Source of the DNA: Aselliscus stoliczkanus
Taxonomy: Eukaryota; Chordata; Mammalia; Chiroptera; Hipposideridae
Direction: 5' to 3'
NCBI GenBank assembly: GCA_033961575.1
Contig: CM066738.1
Span: forward strand, 104,743,478 to 104,807,477
DNA length: 64,000 bases
Every line of letters starts with the position of its first letter. The first letter of the stretch is position 1. The notes under the pieces were generated by a model. It saw only the letters and a program-made list of their open reading frames with translations. It was not told the origin of the DNA and ran no database searches. A program made the position numbers and the translations under genes. Positions 1 through 11,559 of the stretch are shown one piece after another.

Positions 1-1190
1 CTATGAATATTTAAAGAATCTAGATACACATTTTCCACTTGTTTTCCAGAATGGTTATTTCAGAAATAAGTACGAATACCCAGTGAGTGAAATCTCATAA
101 GGATTAACAATAAGAGGGTAAAAATCTTTGCAGATATGTTTGGTAGAAAATGTTGACTCATTATTTTAATTTAATTTAACTCATGTTTACTGGAATTTAC
201 TAATTATCAGGTGAAATTTTGGTCATTGGCGATAGAGCAATGAACAAAATAAGTAGCTTTGTGAGGTTACAGTGTAGTTGGGATAACAAACAACAAATGA
301 GAAAATACACCTATATATAGCATTTTACATCACATAACTATAACGTGATCTATTGTATATAGTATTTAGTGTAACATATCTGCTGTGTCTATATAATCAG
401 TAGGTTAAGCGCACTATGCAGACAAAAGAGAAGTGAAGGTGGGGCCTGTTGTTTTATAAAGAGCAATCAGAGTGAGAGTCTGTTTAATAAAGTGACATGT
501 AAAGAATGACCAGTGATGACAAGAAGGAGGTAAGGAAGGGAGGCATGCAGGTACCTGGGATCTGAGTTCTCCACACAGAATAAATCACAAATGCACAGAC
601 TCTGAGATGTGAAATGTTTGGACAATAGAAAGGCAAGGGAGCTCCTATAATAACAGAGTGCGAAGGGGGCAGGGTCATAGGAGGCCAGAGAGGCGATGCT
701 GCTGGATGCGTGCTCCTTGAGGATAATGGAAAGCCTCGGAGGCTGTGATAGGGACTTCAGATTTTGAGAGAGGGACCCAGCAGAAAGATAAGCAGAAGAA
801 TGACAAGGCCTGAGATACAATTTTTTATTTTTAATGACATTGGAGGATAATTCATATGCATATTATGTGCATTACTTTTAAATATTTGTAATCATTTCTA
901 TATTTAAGGCTATTTCTATTGCTCTTGCAATTTTTCCATTTTTATACTCGTCTTTTAATTTTTAATTTTGTATAAATTAAAATCTATTGCCATTTTCCAT
1001 TTTGGTTATTTCAAATTAATGAATTTCAGTATAACTCGACTATGTGCTTTATAAAGATTTTTATAAAATGGAGTAATTTTTATCTTCACATTATTCCAGA
1101 AAAAAGATGTCCTTGGTCTATAATTCAGAAGCCGAACCACTGTAAAGATAAAAATCACTTAAAATTTTACAACTTCAAAATGATAACCAA

Positions 1191-1192
<2 letters not shown>
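1..1192. other. Unique AT-rich sequence, no gene seen
   Basis: I see no exon-like reading frame, RNA gene or recognisable repeat here. A 117-codon opening on the minus strand (467-820) has low-complexity Ser/Leu-rich content with no domain and no splice context, so I treat it as chance. The stretch ends at a (AT)n run. Confidence 0.5.

Positions 1193-1222
<30 letters not shown>
1193..1222. repeat. (AT)n microsatellite
   Basis: Fifteen AT dinucleotides in an uninterrupted run. It lies just upstream of a TIR element that begins at 1247. Confidence 0.95.
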
Positions 1223-1225
<3 letters not shown>

Positions 1226-1246
1226 ACCCCCAAGGACATACGAGTA

Positions 1247-1377
1247 TACTGGGGTGACAAAAACTGTATACATATGACTTGTATTCATCTTTTATTATAG
1301 GTCTATATTGAGTATTACAATTTTAACACAGTTTTTTTTACTTAAAATGTGTATACATGTTTTTGGCACCTTCTGTA
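1247..1377. mobile_element. Short non-autonomous Tc1/mariner-type element (MITE)
   Basis: The left end reads 'tactggggtgacaaaaa'. The reverse complement of the right end reads 'tacagaaggtgccaaaaa', so the ends form imperfect inverted repeats that extend further through a shared 'gtatacacat'-like block. A TA dinucleotide flanks both sides (1245-1246 and 1378-1379), as expected for Tc1/mariner insertion. At 131 bp it has no coding capacity and would have needed a transposase in trans. The family assignment rests on TIR form and the TA duplication, and I give no family name. Confidence 0.7.
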
Positions 1378-1379
1378 TA

Positions 1380-2199
1380 TAGCTTTTAAATTTTTCTTTT
1401 TTAATTGTTTTTTCTCTCCATTCTATCATTGGGATCACATGTCAGGAACTGTAGTAGCCAATTGGTAGTACAAGTCTTACCTTTGCAAAGAAGCCATTGG
1501 ATTATTTGCAGGAAAAATTCATATAGAATTTTTTGTTTTGTTACTAAAATAAATTAATTGCTTTAGATTGGTGCAGAACAATTGGAAATACTCCAGGTTA
1601 CATGTTTGAGGGAACACACTTTTGACAGTTCTGCCATTTTTGTGCTGGTTGTTCATCCTAATATGTCAGGAAAGCATGGTTTGCCCTCTTTTCTTTACTT
1701 GATAAGCTAGCAATTATTACTGTTATTTAACAGTCTCATTATTTTGATTTCTAAGAACCCATTAGGTTGAAAGAAAATGTAATTGATTGTGTAATCTGGA
1801 ATGAACTGAATTGGTCTTCCCAGAATCATGGTATATGGTTCTACTTAATCAAACTTCCTTTTTTGTTCCCCAGGGAGGTTCTGTAGTGCCATTCACAACA
1901 ATTTTTCATATTTTACTTTACATTTATTTGTAAGTGGCATATATATATGTGTGTATTTTATTTTTTATTATGTTTTCAAGTGGTAAATAATTTTATTTGA
2001 CAATGTGTTTTTAATACTATATTTTGGTATACAATCCACTAACTTAACAAAAATTTTTATGGTTTCCTAAAGAAAATTTGATTATCTGTATTGACATTTA
2101 TACCATTGCAAAAATTCATCACTTTTGTTTTCTAATATTTGCATTAGACTTAGAGAATACTATTGACTAATAGTTTGATTGCAGATAACTTTGTCTTGC
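1380..2199. other. Unique AT-rich sequence, nothing recognised
   Basis: Long T- and A-rich tracts with no open frame, no recognisable repeat ends and no RNA-gene signature. Parts may be repeat too decayed for me to recognise. Confidence 0.4.
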
Positions 2200-4650
2200 C
2201 ATTTCCTTAAAAGGGGATGCTGCTATCTGTTCTCTTTATGCTGTTGAGAAATATATAGTTTTTTTGTTTCTTAGTGAATTAAAGGATTCTTTATTTTTAA
2301 AGGATGTTTAATTGTATGAAGTTACTTCTCAGCATCTATTGAAGCATATCACCTGACTCCAAAGTTAGCCTTGCTGTGTTAAAAATAATGATGCTTCCTA
2401 ATGGTAAGCAAGCCCTCATTTTTAATAAACTCTTCTGTGTAATGCTACAGTAATGTGATGGGTTCCATTTGCTAGTATTTTAGTCAAGATATTTGCTTGT
2501 ATAGTAATAGTTTTCTTTGCTCTATAACAATATGATCAGCACCAGGAGTTTTCTTTGAGTATAGAACTTTCACCTAACAACCCTTGGTTAAGGTGCTTCA
2601 GGAGTAGTTTGTCAGTCATATGTATGGCTATATTTATTCTTCCTCTCCTTGAAAAATAGTGGTAATTCATAGAAATTTTCTAATCCTTGTGCATTTTGAA
2701 ATTTATTAGTCATGTTTTATAGCAGTGTTCTCTTCATTAAAAAAAATCCTCTAAATCCTTAAATATATTGCAATTTCTTTGACTTTATTTTGTCATTTTT
2801 TCCCCTCAAATTCTCCCCTTTTTAGACTTGTTAGGGTTTAGGCTATTTTAATAACAATTTTAGATTAAGAGCTCTTGTTTTGCTTATCAATTTTACTTCC
2901 TTATTTTGCTTTCTAATTTCTGCTTATTATCTGTATTTTCTACTTTTCTTTCTTTAATTTTTTTAATTCTTAAGTTGAACACATTATTATTCATTTTCAT
3001 AAGTAGTTTCAGTGACAAGCTTTTAAAGATGATAATTTTCACTTGAGGATACCTAGGTAGTATAATAACTTTTGATATATTTTATTATATTGCACAATTT
3101 CTTAGACTATTTTGACACAATTTTTAAAAGAACATATTAAATTTCTCATATATTTAGATGTTAGAAGTTATTCTTTTTTTTTTTTTTAAAGATTTTATTG
3201 GGGAATTGGCAGAGGGGAACAGCGTTGGGGAATCGGGGAAGGGGAACAGACAAGTTGCTGTCTTTTTGTTCTTCAGTTTTAGTTGCGGAGGATGTTGCTT
3301 CACTGTTGGTATCGTCATTGCGCTCTTCCCAGATGAGGCAGATCGGTTGCCGGCCTCTGGATGTCGCTCACCGCGGCTATTGGCAGCTCACGCTTGGCTG
3401 CCAGCCGCTCACGCTGGCTGCGGGCCACTCACTGTAGCCTATGGCAGCCCACTGCAGCAGGGGCTGCAGCCCATACCATCACCGGGGCTCACACAGCCCA
3501 GCTCCAGGTGGAGCTGTTGTTAGCTGTAGAGGGCAGTGTCACTGGCCCTCATGTGGGATCCGAACCGGGGCCGCTGGCATCCCCAAACCAGCGCTTAACC
3601 AATGTGCCACTCAGCCGGCCCAGAAGTTATTCTTTTGTTTTTCATTTCTGCTATTGTTAAGTTGTGGTCAGAAAATGTGGTCTTTTACATTTGCATGTTA
3701 GACAGCAGATTGGGGCCATGCTCTTTGTGTATATCTGTATGTAGGTGTATACAGTATATCATCATCACTTTTAAAAAATTACCCACAGTTTATATACTTC
3801 ATTTTCTTTTCATGGTGAAAAGGTTGAATATATACACAAATCAAATATCTTGATGATATTATTTAGACACCTTATATTAATTTACACTTTTGGAATATCA
3901 GGCCATAGTATGTGGTGGATACTCTTTTGTAGAAGATACGTAAAACATATATGCAAACTATTACATATAAATTCAAGGAGTTTCTGGACCCTCTGTAAGA
4001 AAATCATGTATTTTTTGTGTCCACGGGCTGCTGTTAAGAACCTTTGTTCTAAGTCTTAATTATGTATTAATATGTGCTTAAGCAGTGAAATCCAGAAAAA
4101 ATGTTAAAATTTCCCATTATAATTAAGGCTTATTGTACTCTTTTACTACTTCTAATAACTTGGGCATATATACATAGATACTAGATTGAGCATTGCATAA
4201 AAATGTAAGACTGGTAAATTGTGCCTTCTTTAGCACTGGCACCTGGTATAAATACACCTTACACCCTTTGTTCTGTTTAGAATGATCTTATATCCATTTA
4301 TTTGTGTTACTTTTATGTTGCTCATTTCCTCTAATTTTAATGAATTTGAACAGTGTTTTACTTGACATTGTGGTATATTTTCTGTATAATCACAAAACAG
4401 GCAAATAAATTTATTTGCTCATTTCTAGCATGTAAATCTTTAATATCTGTATTTTTATCTCATTCATTAAAGTATATGTACACAGTTTGATTAAATAATG
4501 ATGATAAAACTACGTATCTCTTTAACTGTTCTGATTTTAATGGATTTTTGTTATTATTTACCGTAGACTTGATGATAACTGTCACTTTGAAATTAGTATT
4601 TTTTATTCTGCTAAAATTATTATACATTTAGTTTTATGATTTTTAAATCA
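2200..4650 (-). mobile_element. Decayed LINE (L1/HAL1-like), antisense, interrupted by a SINE
   Basis: Several phrases match the layout of the reverse complement of an L1-type ORF2. They include 'cagcatctattgaagcat' near 2330, 'ccatttgctagtattttagt' near 2467, and a 'gaaaatgtggtcttttaca' style block after 3660. Stop codons are frequent in all frames, so it is a dead copy. A long SINE splits the run at 3178-3621, which shows the LINE is older. Exact ends and subfamily cannot be set by eye. Confidence 0.4.
3178..3621 (-). mobile_element. Long tRNA-derived SINE, full length, antisense
   Basis: Read on the minus strand, the element starts with the GGCCGGC-type end and a tRNA-like head (A-box region 'gtggc...ttaagcgctgg', B-box region 'ccggttcggatccc'). 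A body of about 330 bp follows and ends in a poly(A) tail, seen here as poly(T) at 3174-3187. A target-site duplication 'agaagttattctttt' brackets it at 3163-3177 and 3622-3636, proving retrotransposition by an L1-type machinery. The body carries short internal repeats of the 'gctcacgctggctgc' kind. Reading frames of up to 121 codons inside it are repeat sequence, not genes. Confidence 0.92.
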
Positions 4651-5799
4651 GGAGTAATTAGCCTCTCCTATCATTTTTTTTTTTTTTTACTTTCCTCTTT
4701 TTTTTTTTTCTTTTTTAATCTTCAACTTTGAGGGTATTACTGTGGTTTGACGTTTTGATTTATAGAAAAAAAAAATCTTCCTCGAAATTTTTCTTTCTCT
4801 TCCTCTGCCTCCACTTCACAAATATACAACCACCACTGTTACCCACTAGAAACAAAACCAACTCAATGCACTTTCATTATCAGTAATTTCTGCTTCCTTT
4901 AATTTTGTATTATTTGTGGTATATCAATGTGCTACTCAGAAACAACACTGCAGCTGACATTATTGATATTACATAAGAATGAAGGAATGATTTGATTGAG
5001 AGCATGCGATTATATCTGATAACTCACAACACTTTTGCTGATACAGCATAGGAGAAAACACTAGTCTCTGGGTATTTTGCAAAGATGCTGAACAATTTTC
5101 CCTGGTAGCAAAATAGCCTTTTGTTTACCTTGTTCTTAATAAACTTTTCTGTGTGAAAGACACATCTAGTTGTGGGAAGGCTCAAAGAGATAATGAAGTC
5201 GCTAGGTATTTGGGTTTGAAGGTTGTTCTTTATGTTGTTACTTATTTTGAATGTTGTATTCTTATGTTTTAAATATTTATGACAAAATTATCTTTTAGAA
5301 GACTTCATTTTAAGAAAAACTAGTAATGTCTTCGGGCATATAGTGAAGCTGTCTATACAATTTTAACAATATAAGATATGACCAGTGTTGCTTTTAAGAT
5401 TCTGGTTTATGTCCTTTCTGGATAACAGAATAACACCCAATATGGTATTTTTTGTAAAAGGATAATTACTAGATGATAAGCTTCTGCTGGCAAAGACTTA
5501 AGGGGTATAATCTTCCCCCCGCCCCCCCCCATGATATCTAACATAATGCTTCCATTTGGTAGAAACTTAATTTATAATTACTGACTTATCACTCCTTTTG
5601 CTTAATACTAATGTATTCTAGAGGTAATAAATTATTTTAACTGCTGTTTGACCTATCTTCCTGGTGCCCTTTCTGCACATCAACAATAAGATATCAAGGA
5701 ATATTTCTTTGTAAACTGAAAAATGTTTCCAGATTTAATATTAATTATTGTTGAATTCATGGCTATTTAGTTATTTGAAAGTGTCTGGTTTATAATAAC
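4651..5799. other. Unique AT-rich sequence with a C-rich tract
   Basis: No gene or clear repeat recognised. It contains a T-tract near 4674-4690 and a nearly pure C tract at 5515-5530. Confidence 0.45.
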
Positions 5800-5825
5800 T
5801 CTCTCTCTCTCTCTCTCTCTCTCTT
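5800..5825. repeat. (CT)n microsatellite
   Basis: About thirteen CT repeats, followed by a pyrimidine-rich run (5826-5848) of 'ctttctttcttt' type. Confidence 0.9.
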
Positions 5826-5849
5826 TCGCTTTTTCTTTCTTTCTTTTTG

Positions 5850-6940
5850 AATAACTGGTATATTTATCAAAGAGAACAAAATATCCTGAGAAGATTCTGC
5901 CCCACCATTGATTTCTTCCACGCTGAAAAGCCAAGATTGCTTACATTCCATCAAGATAATACCTCCTTGCCTCAGCCTAGGCAGGTGAGAGAGCAGACAA
6001 GCCTCTGAACACTGAGGGTTTTAAAAGCAGGATGTGGACGGATATTTGAGCGGCACTGCTCTGAAGTTTATAAACTATGGGAAAGAATCAATCGGAATTT
6101 TATTTCAAATTTTTTTCTAGCTTAGACTATTCATAATGGACTCTGAACATGGCCCAGAATAGCTTGCTCTGCCTTTCCACAAAGTGTTTTTGAGCATTAA
6201 TATCATTCCCACAGTGAGATTACATGGGAAGTCACTTTATCCAACAAGTGTATACAGCTAGGTTTCGCTTTTAAGATTTAGCATTTGAGGAAACATTGTC
6301 CCATTGCCGGTCATCCTCATAGACTCTGGCCTCTTTTGTATCTGTCAGGTGAGTTCCTTGCAACGTAATTGCTGAGGAAAAGGAAGGGGAGTAAGAATTG
6401 CAGAATTGAATTTAAATCCAGGCCTGTGGACGTGAAGCCGGTGGTTTTTCTGCAGCTTTAACTGGTAGAGAGAAACCACAGCTACATTCTATTTATTAAC
6501 TGGAATGACTGTTTCTCAGGAGTTTTTCTCTTTCCTAGAGACTTTTTTTTTTAAACTGGGATTGATAAAACATTTTTCTCTTTCATTTATTTCTGCCACG
6601 GACTAGGCTCTAATGAACACAGGAATCAACATGAAGGTATCCATAGAGAGGCAGAAAAGTGTGTAAATAACACAAAGATCCCAGCATCTACCAGAGAGCT
6701 CTCCAGAGGCAGAGCTCACCCTGCCAGATTCGAGGGCACCCCTGGCGAGTGTCTCCTGTCCAGCCTACAGCAGTATATGTGACAGATGAAACAGCGTAGA
6801 CCATGACCTTCCTTGGCAAGTATTGGAATGATCAAAATTAAAGTCTTCATTAATATTTTTTCTTACAAAGTAATCCTTATAATTTTGATTACAACTACCA
6901 CAGCTTGCATGCCTATGAGATGCCAACATTTCATAACATG
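5850..6940. other. Unique sequence, no gene seen
   Basis: Somewhat less AT-rich than its neighbours around 6640-6760. No frame with splice-site support, no RNA gene and no repeat that I can name. Confidence 0.45.
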
Positions 6941-6954
6941 CACGAAAATACAAT

Positions 6955-7075
6955 CAGGTGTGGGTTTATGATCCCCAGTGTACTGAGGCTCAGAGAGGTC
7001 AAACCCCTTTGGCACTGGACATTACTAGTTAGTGTCCTGACGCAGATTCAAACCCAGGTCTGCCTGTTATCTCAG
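6955..7075 (-). mobile_element. MIR SINE fragment, antisense
   Basis: The diagnostic core 'actgaggctcagagaggtca' is followed by 'gattcaaacccaggtctg'. These are the reverse complement of the MIR core and B-box region. The copy is partial and diverged, as expected of this ancient mammal-wide family. Confidence 0.7.
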
Positions 7076-7109
7076 CCAACACTCCTCCCATTTTACTCTG
7101 CTGCCTATC

Positions 7110-8760
7110 AAACCAAAGAAGTCAAACTCACGCACCAGGAGAGGAAGCCAATCATTTGGGTGGCCATCTAATAATATAAATACCTTTGAATTGCACTTCA
7201 CAGTATCTCCTACGTATAATCTCATTTAGTTCACTAATTTTACAAAAGCTAAGGCCAACACTAGAAGGACGGAGAGTGCAGAAAGATGGAGAGAAAAGAG
7301 AGTGCCTGCTTTATATGGAATAACTAACGGAAAGAAAGGTCACATTGCCAGCTGGTGCTGTGCTGTCTGTCATCAGGTTTTATAATATGGTGTAAACACT
7401 AGGGCCTGTGACACTGAACAAGGAGGGAATAGCTTATTACCTCCAAAAATAGCACAAATGCCAAGCAACTTTAACTAGCTTAGCCTCGGGAAATTTCTCC
7501 ATTCTCTAGGAATGTAAGGTCACATTAAATTATTTAGAAATGTAAGGTTTGAGTGCATCAAAAAGCTAAGCCTTTGTGCATTATTTGGATGATGGTTGAG
7601 TTCAATTTTTCTAGAGTCCTAATATTAAACCAGTTGCTGAATTATAAAAAAAACACACCATAAACATAATATGCTATCAAATGAAAAGATGAATTATCCA
7701 AGCATTAGTGGAAAACCTACTTAGTATATTCTTCTGCATATAAAATAAAGAAACTATCACCCAGGCAAAGGTTGTCTATGAAATGTCATTCCATAGGGAA
7801 CACTTGAAATGAAATTGTAAGTCCCCAAGCAGAGGTTTTATTAGAGTGGAAAACCTAGCAGAATCTTAACCACAGAAGCAGAATTTTGCAAATGGCTAGG
7901 ATGAACCCAGCTCTATAAGACGCTTAAACAATTAATACAATGAGGGAAGAAAACATTAGTTAAGGGTAATTTTATGCTTATTTGTATTGATTTATCACAA
8001 AAATAATTACGTTTTCCTTTTGCAAAATTAATTTTGATAATTCTCCTTGATAACCTATATATTTCAAAACAACTCTAAAGAAAGTTTCTGAATTGGGAAA
8101 ACTTTTCTATTTAAAGCAAAGGTCGTTTATTATTATTATTTTTTCCAGGAAAAAAGTACTCCAAAACTTAGCCTTGGCAAATTTTGGGATACTTTCTTCA
8201 AAAAAAAAAAAAAGGAGGAATAGATTTGGATGCAACATCCATTTCTTTACTTCTACTGTCCATATGCCTCCAGCCTAAGCTGACTCCAACTTATTTGGCA
8301 AGGCAATGTTTTTCAAATGTTGGCAGTAGGATTCTCTGTTCAAATGAATATGTGTATGGAGACCTGATATAGGAAACATGTGGGAGGGGAGCCAGCTGGT
8401 TGAAGACTGGACGTTGGGAGTAGGTGGCAAAGCCCACCTCTGGTGTCTCCCACTGCCTCCTCAGCAGTCCCTTTACCGTTCTAGGAAAACCATTAGAATA
8501 AAGCCCCCAGCCATATTGTTAACTGGATTTGATTTGTTTAAGTTGCAGCCACTCCATTTTTGGTTCAGTAGCTATTCAAGTCTCTAAATTCCTGACATAT
8601 ATTAATCTTCAGGAATAATAACAAATAACTGTAATAATACACAATACATTATTTTTCTGTTACAAGGTTAGCTAGAATTATTAACTGCTTTTTGGTAAAA
8701 ATATAATAATAGTATGTGTTGTTATTATGTACAAATACGATAGTAAGATGATATATTTCA
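7110..8760. other. Unique AT-rich sequence, no gene seen
   Basis: Contains poly(A) runs near 8200-8212 and a (ATT)n-like stretch near 8130-8141. Reading frames are short and unsupported. Confidence 0.45.
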
Positions 8761-8765
8761 ATACT

Positions 8766-9147
8766 GTATCAGTCAGGGTGCTCTAGCGAAACAAAATCAA
8801 TGGGAGGTATGTGTGTACACATATGTTATGTATATTTTCATTAAGAGATTGATTTTAAGACATTGGATCATGTGATTGTTGGAGTTGGCAAGTCTGAAAT
8901 GAAAGGCTAGAGGAATTGAGGTTGTAGTCTTGAAGCAGAGTTTCTCCTATTTCAGGATTTTAGTTTTTGCTCTTAATACATTCCACTGGTTGAATGAGGT
9001 CCACTCATATCTTCATTTAAAGATAATTTATTGTAGATTTTAACCAAATCTATAAATTATCTCACAGCAACACCTAGATTAGTGTTTGGTTAAATAACTG
9101 GGTGCTATGTAGCCTAGCCAACTTGACACATAAAACTAATCACCACA
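8766..9147 (-). mobile_element. Old interspersed repeat, antisense, family not named
   Basis: It begins 'tatcagtcagggtgctcta' and ends 'caacttgacacataaaacta'. These are the two ends of a common mammalian repeat whose sense form starts with 'atgtgtcaacttg' and ends with 'ggagaaccctgactaata'. The same family occurs in sense at 41246-41748 in this window. The middle is eroded. I recognise the family by its ends but decline to give a name from memory. Confidence 0.6.
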
Positions 9148-9149
9148 AA

Positions 9150-10418
9150 TAAAATGGAAAATAATTTCTATTTGATATATACATTTGATAACAGGAACTA
9201 TTGATGACAATACACAAAATCAATATTAAATAAAATTAATAACATAAAGAAGTATAACAACTATTTAATGTTTAAAAGATCACACTTAGTTTGAAATTTA
9301 AATTACAAACATATTATAATTGCCCTATCTGAGAGTTGATCTTTGTTTTATAACAGATATTAAGGATGAAGAAAATTTTCTTTCATTTTAGAATTTTGTT
9401 GGTTGAATTGTTAAAGTGAGCCAATAGCGTCTTCTAAGTGGTGTTAGGGTACATTGGCTCCATATAAGGTCTTCCCTTATTTAATGATAAAAATATTTGT
9501 TCTTGTCCTGATTTGGTTTTACCATTAAAATCAATTTTACTTTTGCTAAATTAGATTTTATATAAGTTTTTGCTTTCATATCAGATTATTTCACTACTTT
9601 CACATCCTCTCTTTGTGATTCATTTGTTAAGGTATTCACAAAGAATGGTAGCTTTTAGGGAGCAATCGAACACTTGAAAAGTCCAGAAAGCATCATTGGG
9701 TCATATTCAAATAATGTAATATTTGAATCTTTTAGAAAGGTTAAGAATATAAGCTCAATTTACAAATTTAAAGACTTCTTTTGTTTCCAAAATAGGCTAT
9801 TTATTAGAAGACATGTCATAGGATGTATATGTGTATATACTTATTCATATTTACCTTATTTGCAAGAATGTCTCACTGCTTGTCCACAGGGCCATGTGCA
9901 CACACTTAGAGCAGAGTAACAGCTACCAGTGATACTAGATCTGGCCTCTTCTCTTCTCTGTGCCCCTATTCTGGTTCCCAGATATGTCAATTTTAACCTT
10001 CCGCTTCCCATATCAGTATTTCCTTCTCTTCCTTTTGACATAAGTGGATTCTTTTTCCATTAGGCACTTATTAGTTTCTAAGCTTTCTTTTCTCACTTAA
10101 TAAAGTTAAAATATCTTTTTTTTTACCTGATTTGTCAACTTAAAAAAATATTTAACTATATTTTTCTGTTAATTTTTATTTTGAGACCTCCCCGCAACCC
10201 CTTCGCCCCCCGCCTTTTAATTTTGGGTCAATGTTGAGATTCCTCACTCCACTCCCAGAGGCTCATAGAGAGCAAAGGCATGAAGGAAGTGTGCAGAGCA
10301 TAAAGGCCATCATTCTCCGTGTGATTTGTCCCCTCTAACAGCCAGTGAGATATCCCTGGCTCTTTCTGCTTCTGCATGGTCAGTTCATTCAATGCTTCTT
10401 TGAAGCGTTCTCCATTCT
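9150..10418. other. Unique AT-rich sequence, no gene seen
   Basis: No exon, RNA gene or repeat recognised. A C-rich patch lies at 10190-10215. Confidence 0.45.
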
Positions 10419-10525
10419 TTTTTTTTGCTTTGAGGACAGTGTCACTGGCCCTCATATGTGGGACCGAACTGGGGCCGCTGGTTTCCAAGGCCAGCGCTTA
10501 ACCACCGTGCCACTCGGCCGGCCCT
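10419..10525 (-). mobile_element. Short tRNA-derived SINE, antisense
   Basis: Poly(T) at the left is the copied A-tail. The body then reads backward through 'gtgtcactggccctcatatg' to the tRNA-like head and the 'ggccggccc' end. A short duplication 'tccattct' flanks it (10411-10418 and 10526-10533). This is the short form of the family, with no long body. Confidence 0.9.
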
Positions 10526-10533
10526 TCCATTCT

Positions 10534-11317
10534 GTCCATAACTCATGTACCCTGAGGTTTAAGTGAATGACTTATTAAAATACTATTTCTAACATGCTTA
10601 AATGTAAATAGGAGATAAGTATTTGTGCAAATAAATACGTACATTCCTTATAATAAAATAATCCTAATTCCCCACTACTGCCCCTTGTATTACTGCTATC
10701 ATTCATTTCATTTCTATATACCTATACCTACATCTATATGAACATAAGATCTACATATAAATTCATAATCAAATACATTATTGCTATTATTTTGGAAACA
10801 CAATCTGTTAGATTAAGAATAAGGAAAAAAAAAGAAAGGTGTTTTGACCCTCAAAAGGTAGAGTTCCAGCTATAAGAGAAATAAGACCTGAGTACATAAT
10901 ATGCAAAAAAAGATGTAAAAAAGGAATAAGAAAAATAAAAGTTTTTAAAAAATTTTACCTTCACTTATTCCTTCTTTGATGCTCCTCCTTTCATTATGGA
11001 GGTCCGAGTTGCTGAGGTATACTATTTTCCTTCTTGCAAAAGAACTTTCTAACATTTCATGCAAGGCAGGTGACTGGCAACAAATGTTGGTCAGCAAATG
11101 CAGGAGTTTCCCAGATGTAATCGGAAACAACGCACATGGTAGGGCAAGGAGAGACTGAAGTGGCCAGGCCATTCCAGATGGGTAGGTGTTGGGGCAGGGT
11201 CCAAGCGAGCAATAGGGCCAGGCTTTCTGCCCCACATGAAAAATTACTAGCTTGGTTACAAAACCCACAGATGTGCAGGATGCATCCCTAGGTAAGCACT
11301 TAGGTAACTAGTAAGCT
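10534..11317. other. Unique sequence, no gene seen
   Basis: AT-rich up to about 10960, then more balanced. A minus-strand opening of 107 codons (10945-11268) has no recognisable domain and I do not call it a gene. The right part could be flank of the LTR structure that follows. Confidence 0.4.
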
Positions 11318-11548
11318 ATCAGTTGTAACCAGTTGGCCATCAGCTGTAACCAGTAGACCGTCAGCTGTAACCAGTAGGCCGTGAGCTGCAACCAGTTGGC
11401 CATCAGCTGTGACCAGTAGGCCATGAGCTGCAACCAGTTGGCCGTCAGCTGTGACCAGTAGGCCGTGAGCTGCAACCAGTTGGCCGTCAGCTGTGACCAG
11501 TAGGCCGTGAGCTGCAACCAGTTGGCCGTCAGCTGTGACCAGCAGCCA
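11318..11548. repeat. 21-bp minisatellite, 11 units
   Basis: Eleven head-to-tail 21-bp units. From the fourth unit on, two variants alternate: 'gtcagctgtgaccagtaggc' (plus c) and 'gtgagctgcaaccagttggc' (plus c). The working repeat is therefore a 42-bp dimer. The outer units are more diverged than the inner ones, a sign of recent internal expansion. Since 21 is a multiple of 3, the array stays open in two minus-strand frames (11300-11557 and 11308-11517) and mimics a repeat protein. It lies next to the downstream edge of the probable retroviral LTR. Confidence 0.95.
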
Positions 11549-11559
11549 GTCAGCCACTA

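Noticed and set aside
11318..11548. CRISPR-like array
   Set aside because: Units are contiguous with no unique spacers, and the DNA is mammalian.
11300..11557. Apparent repeat protein with 14-residue periodicity
   Set aside because: Produced by the 21-bp minisatellite, whose period is a multiple of three and therefore stays open in more than one frame.
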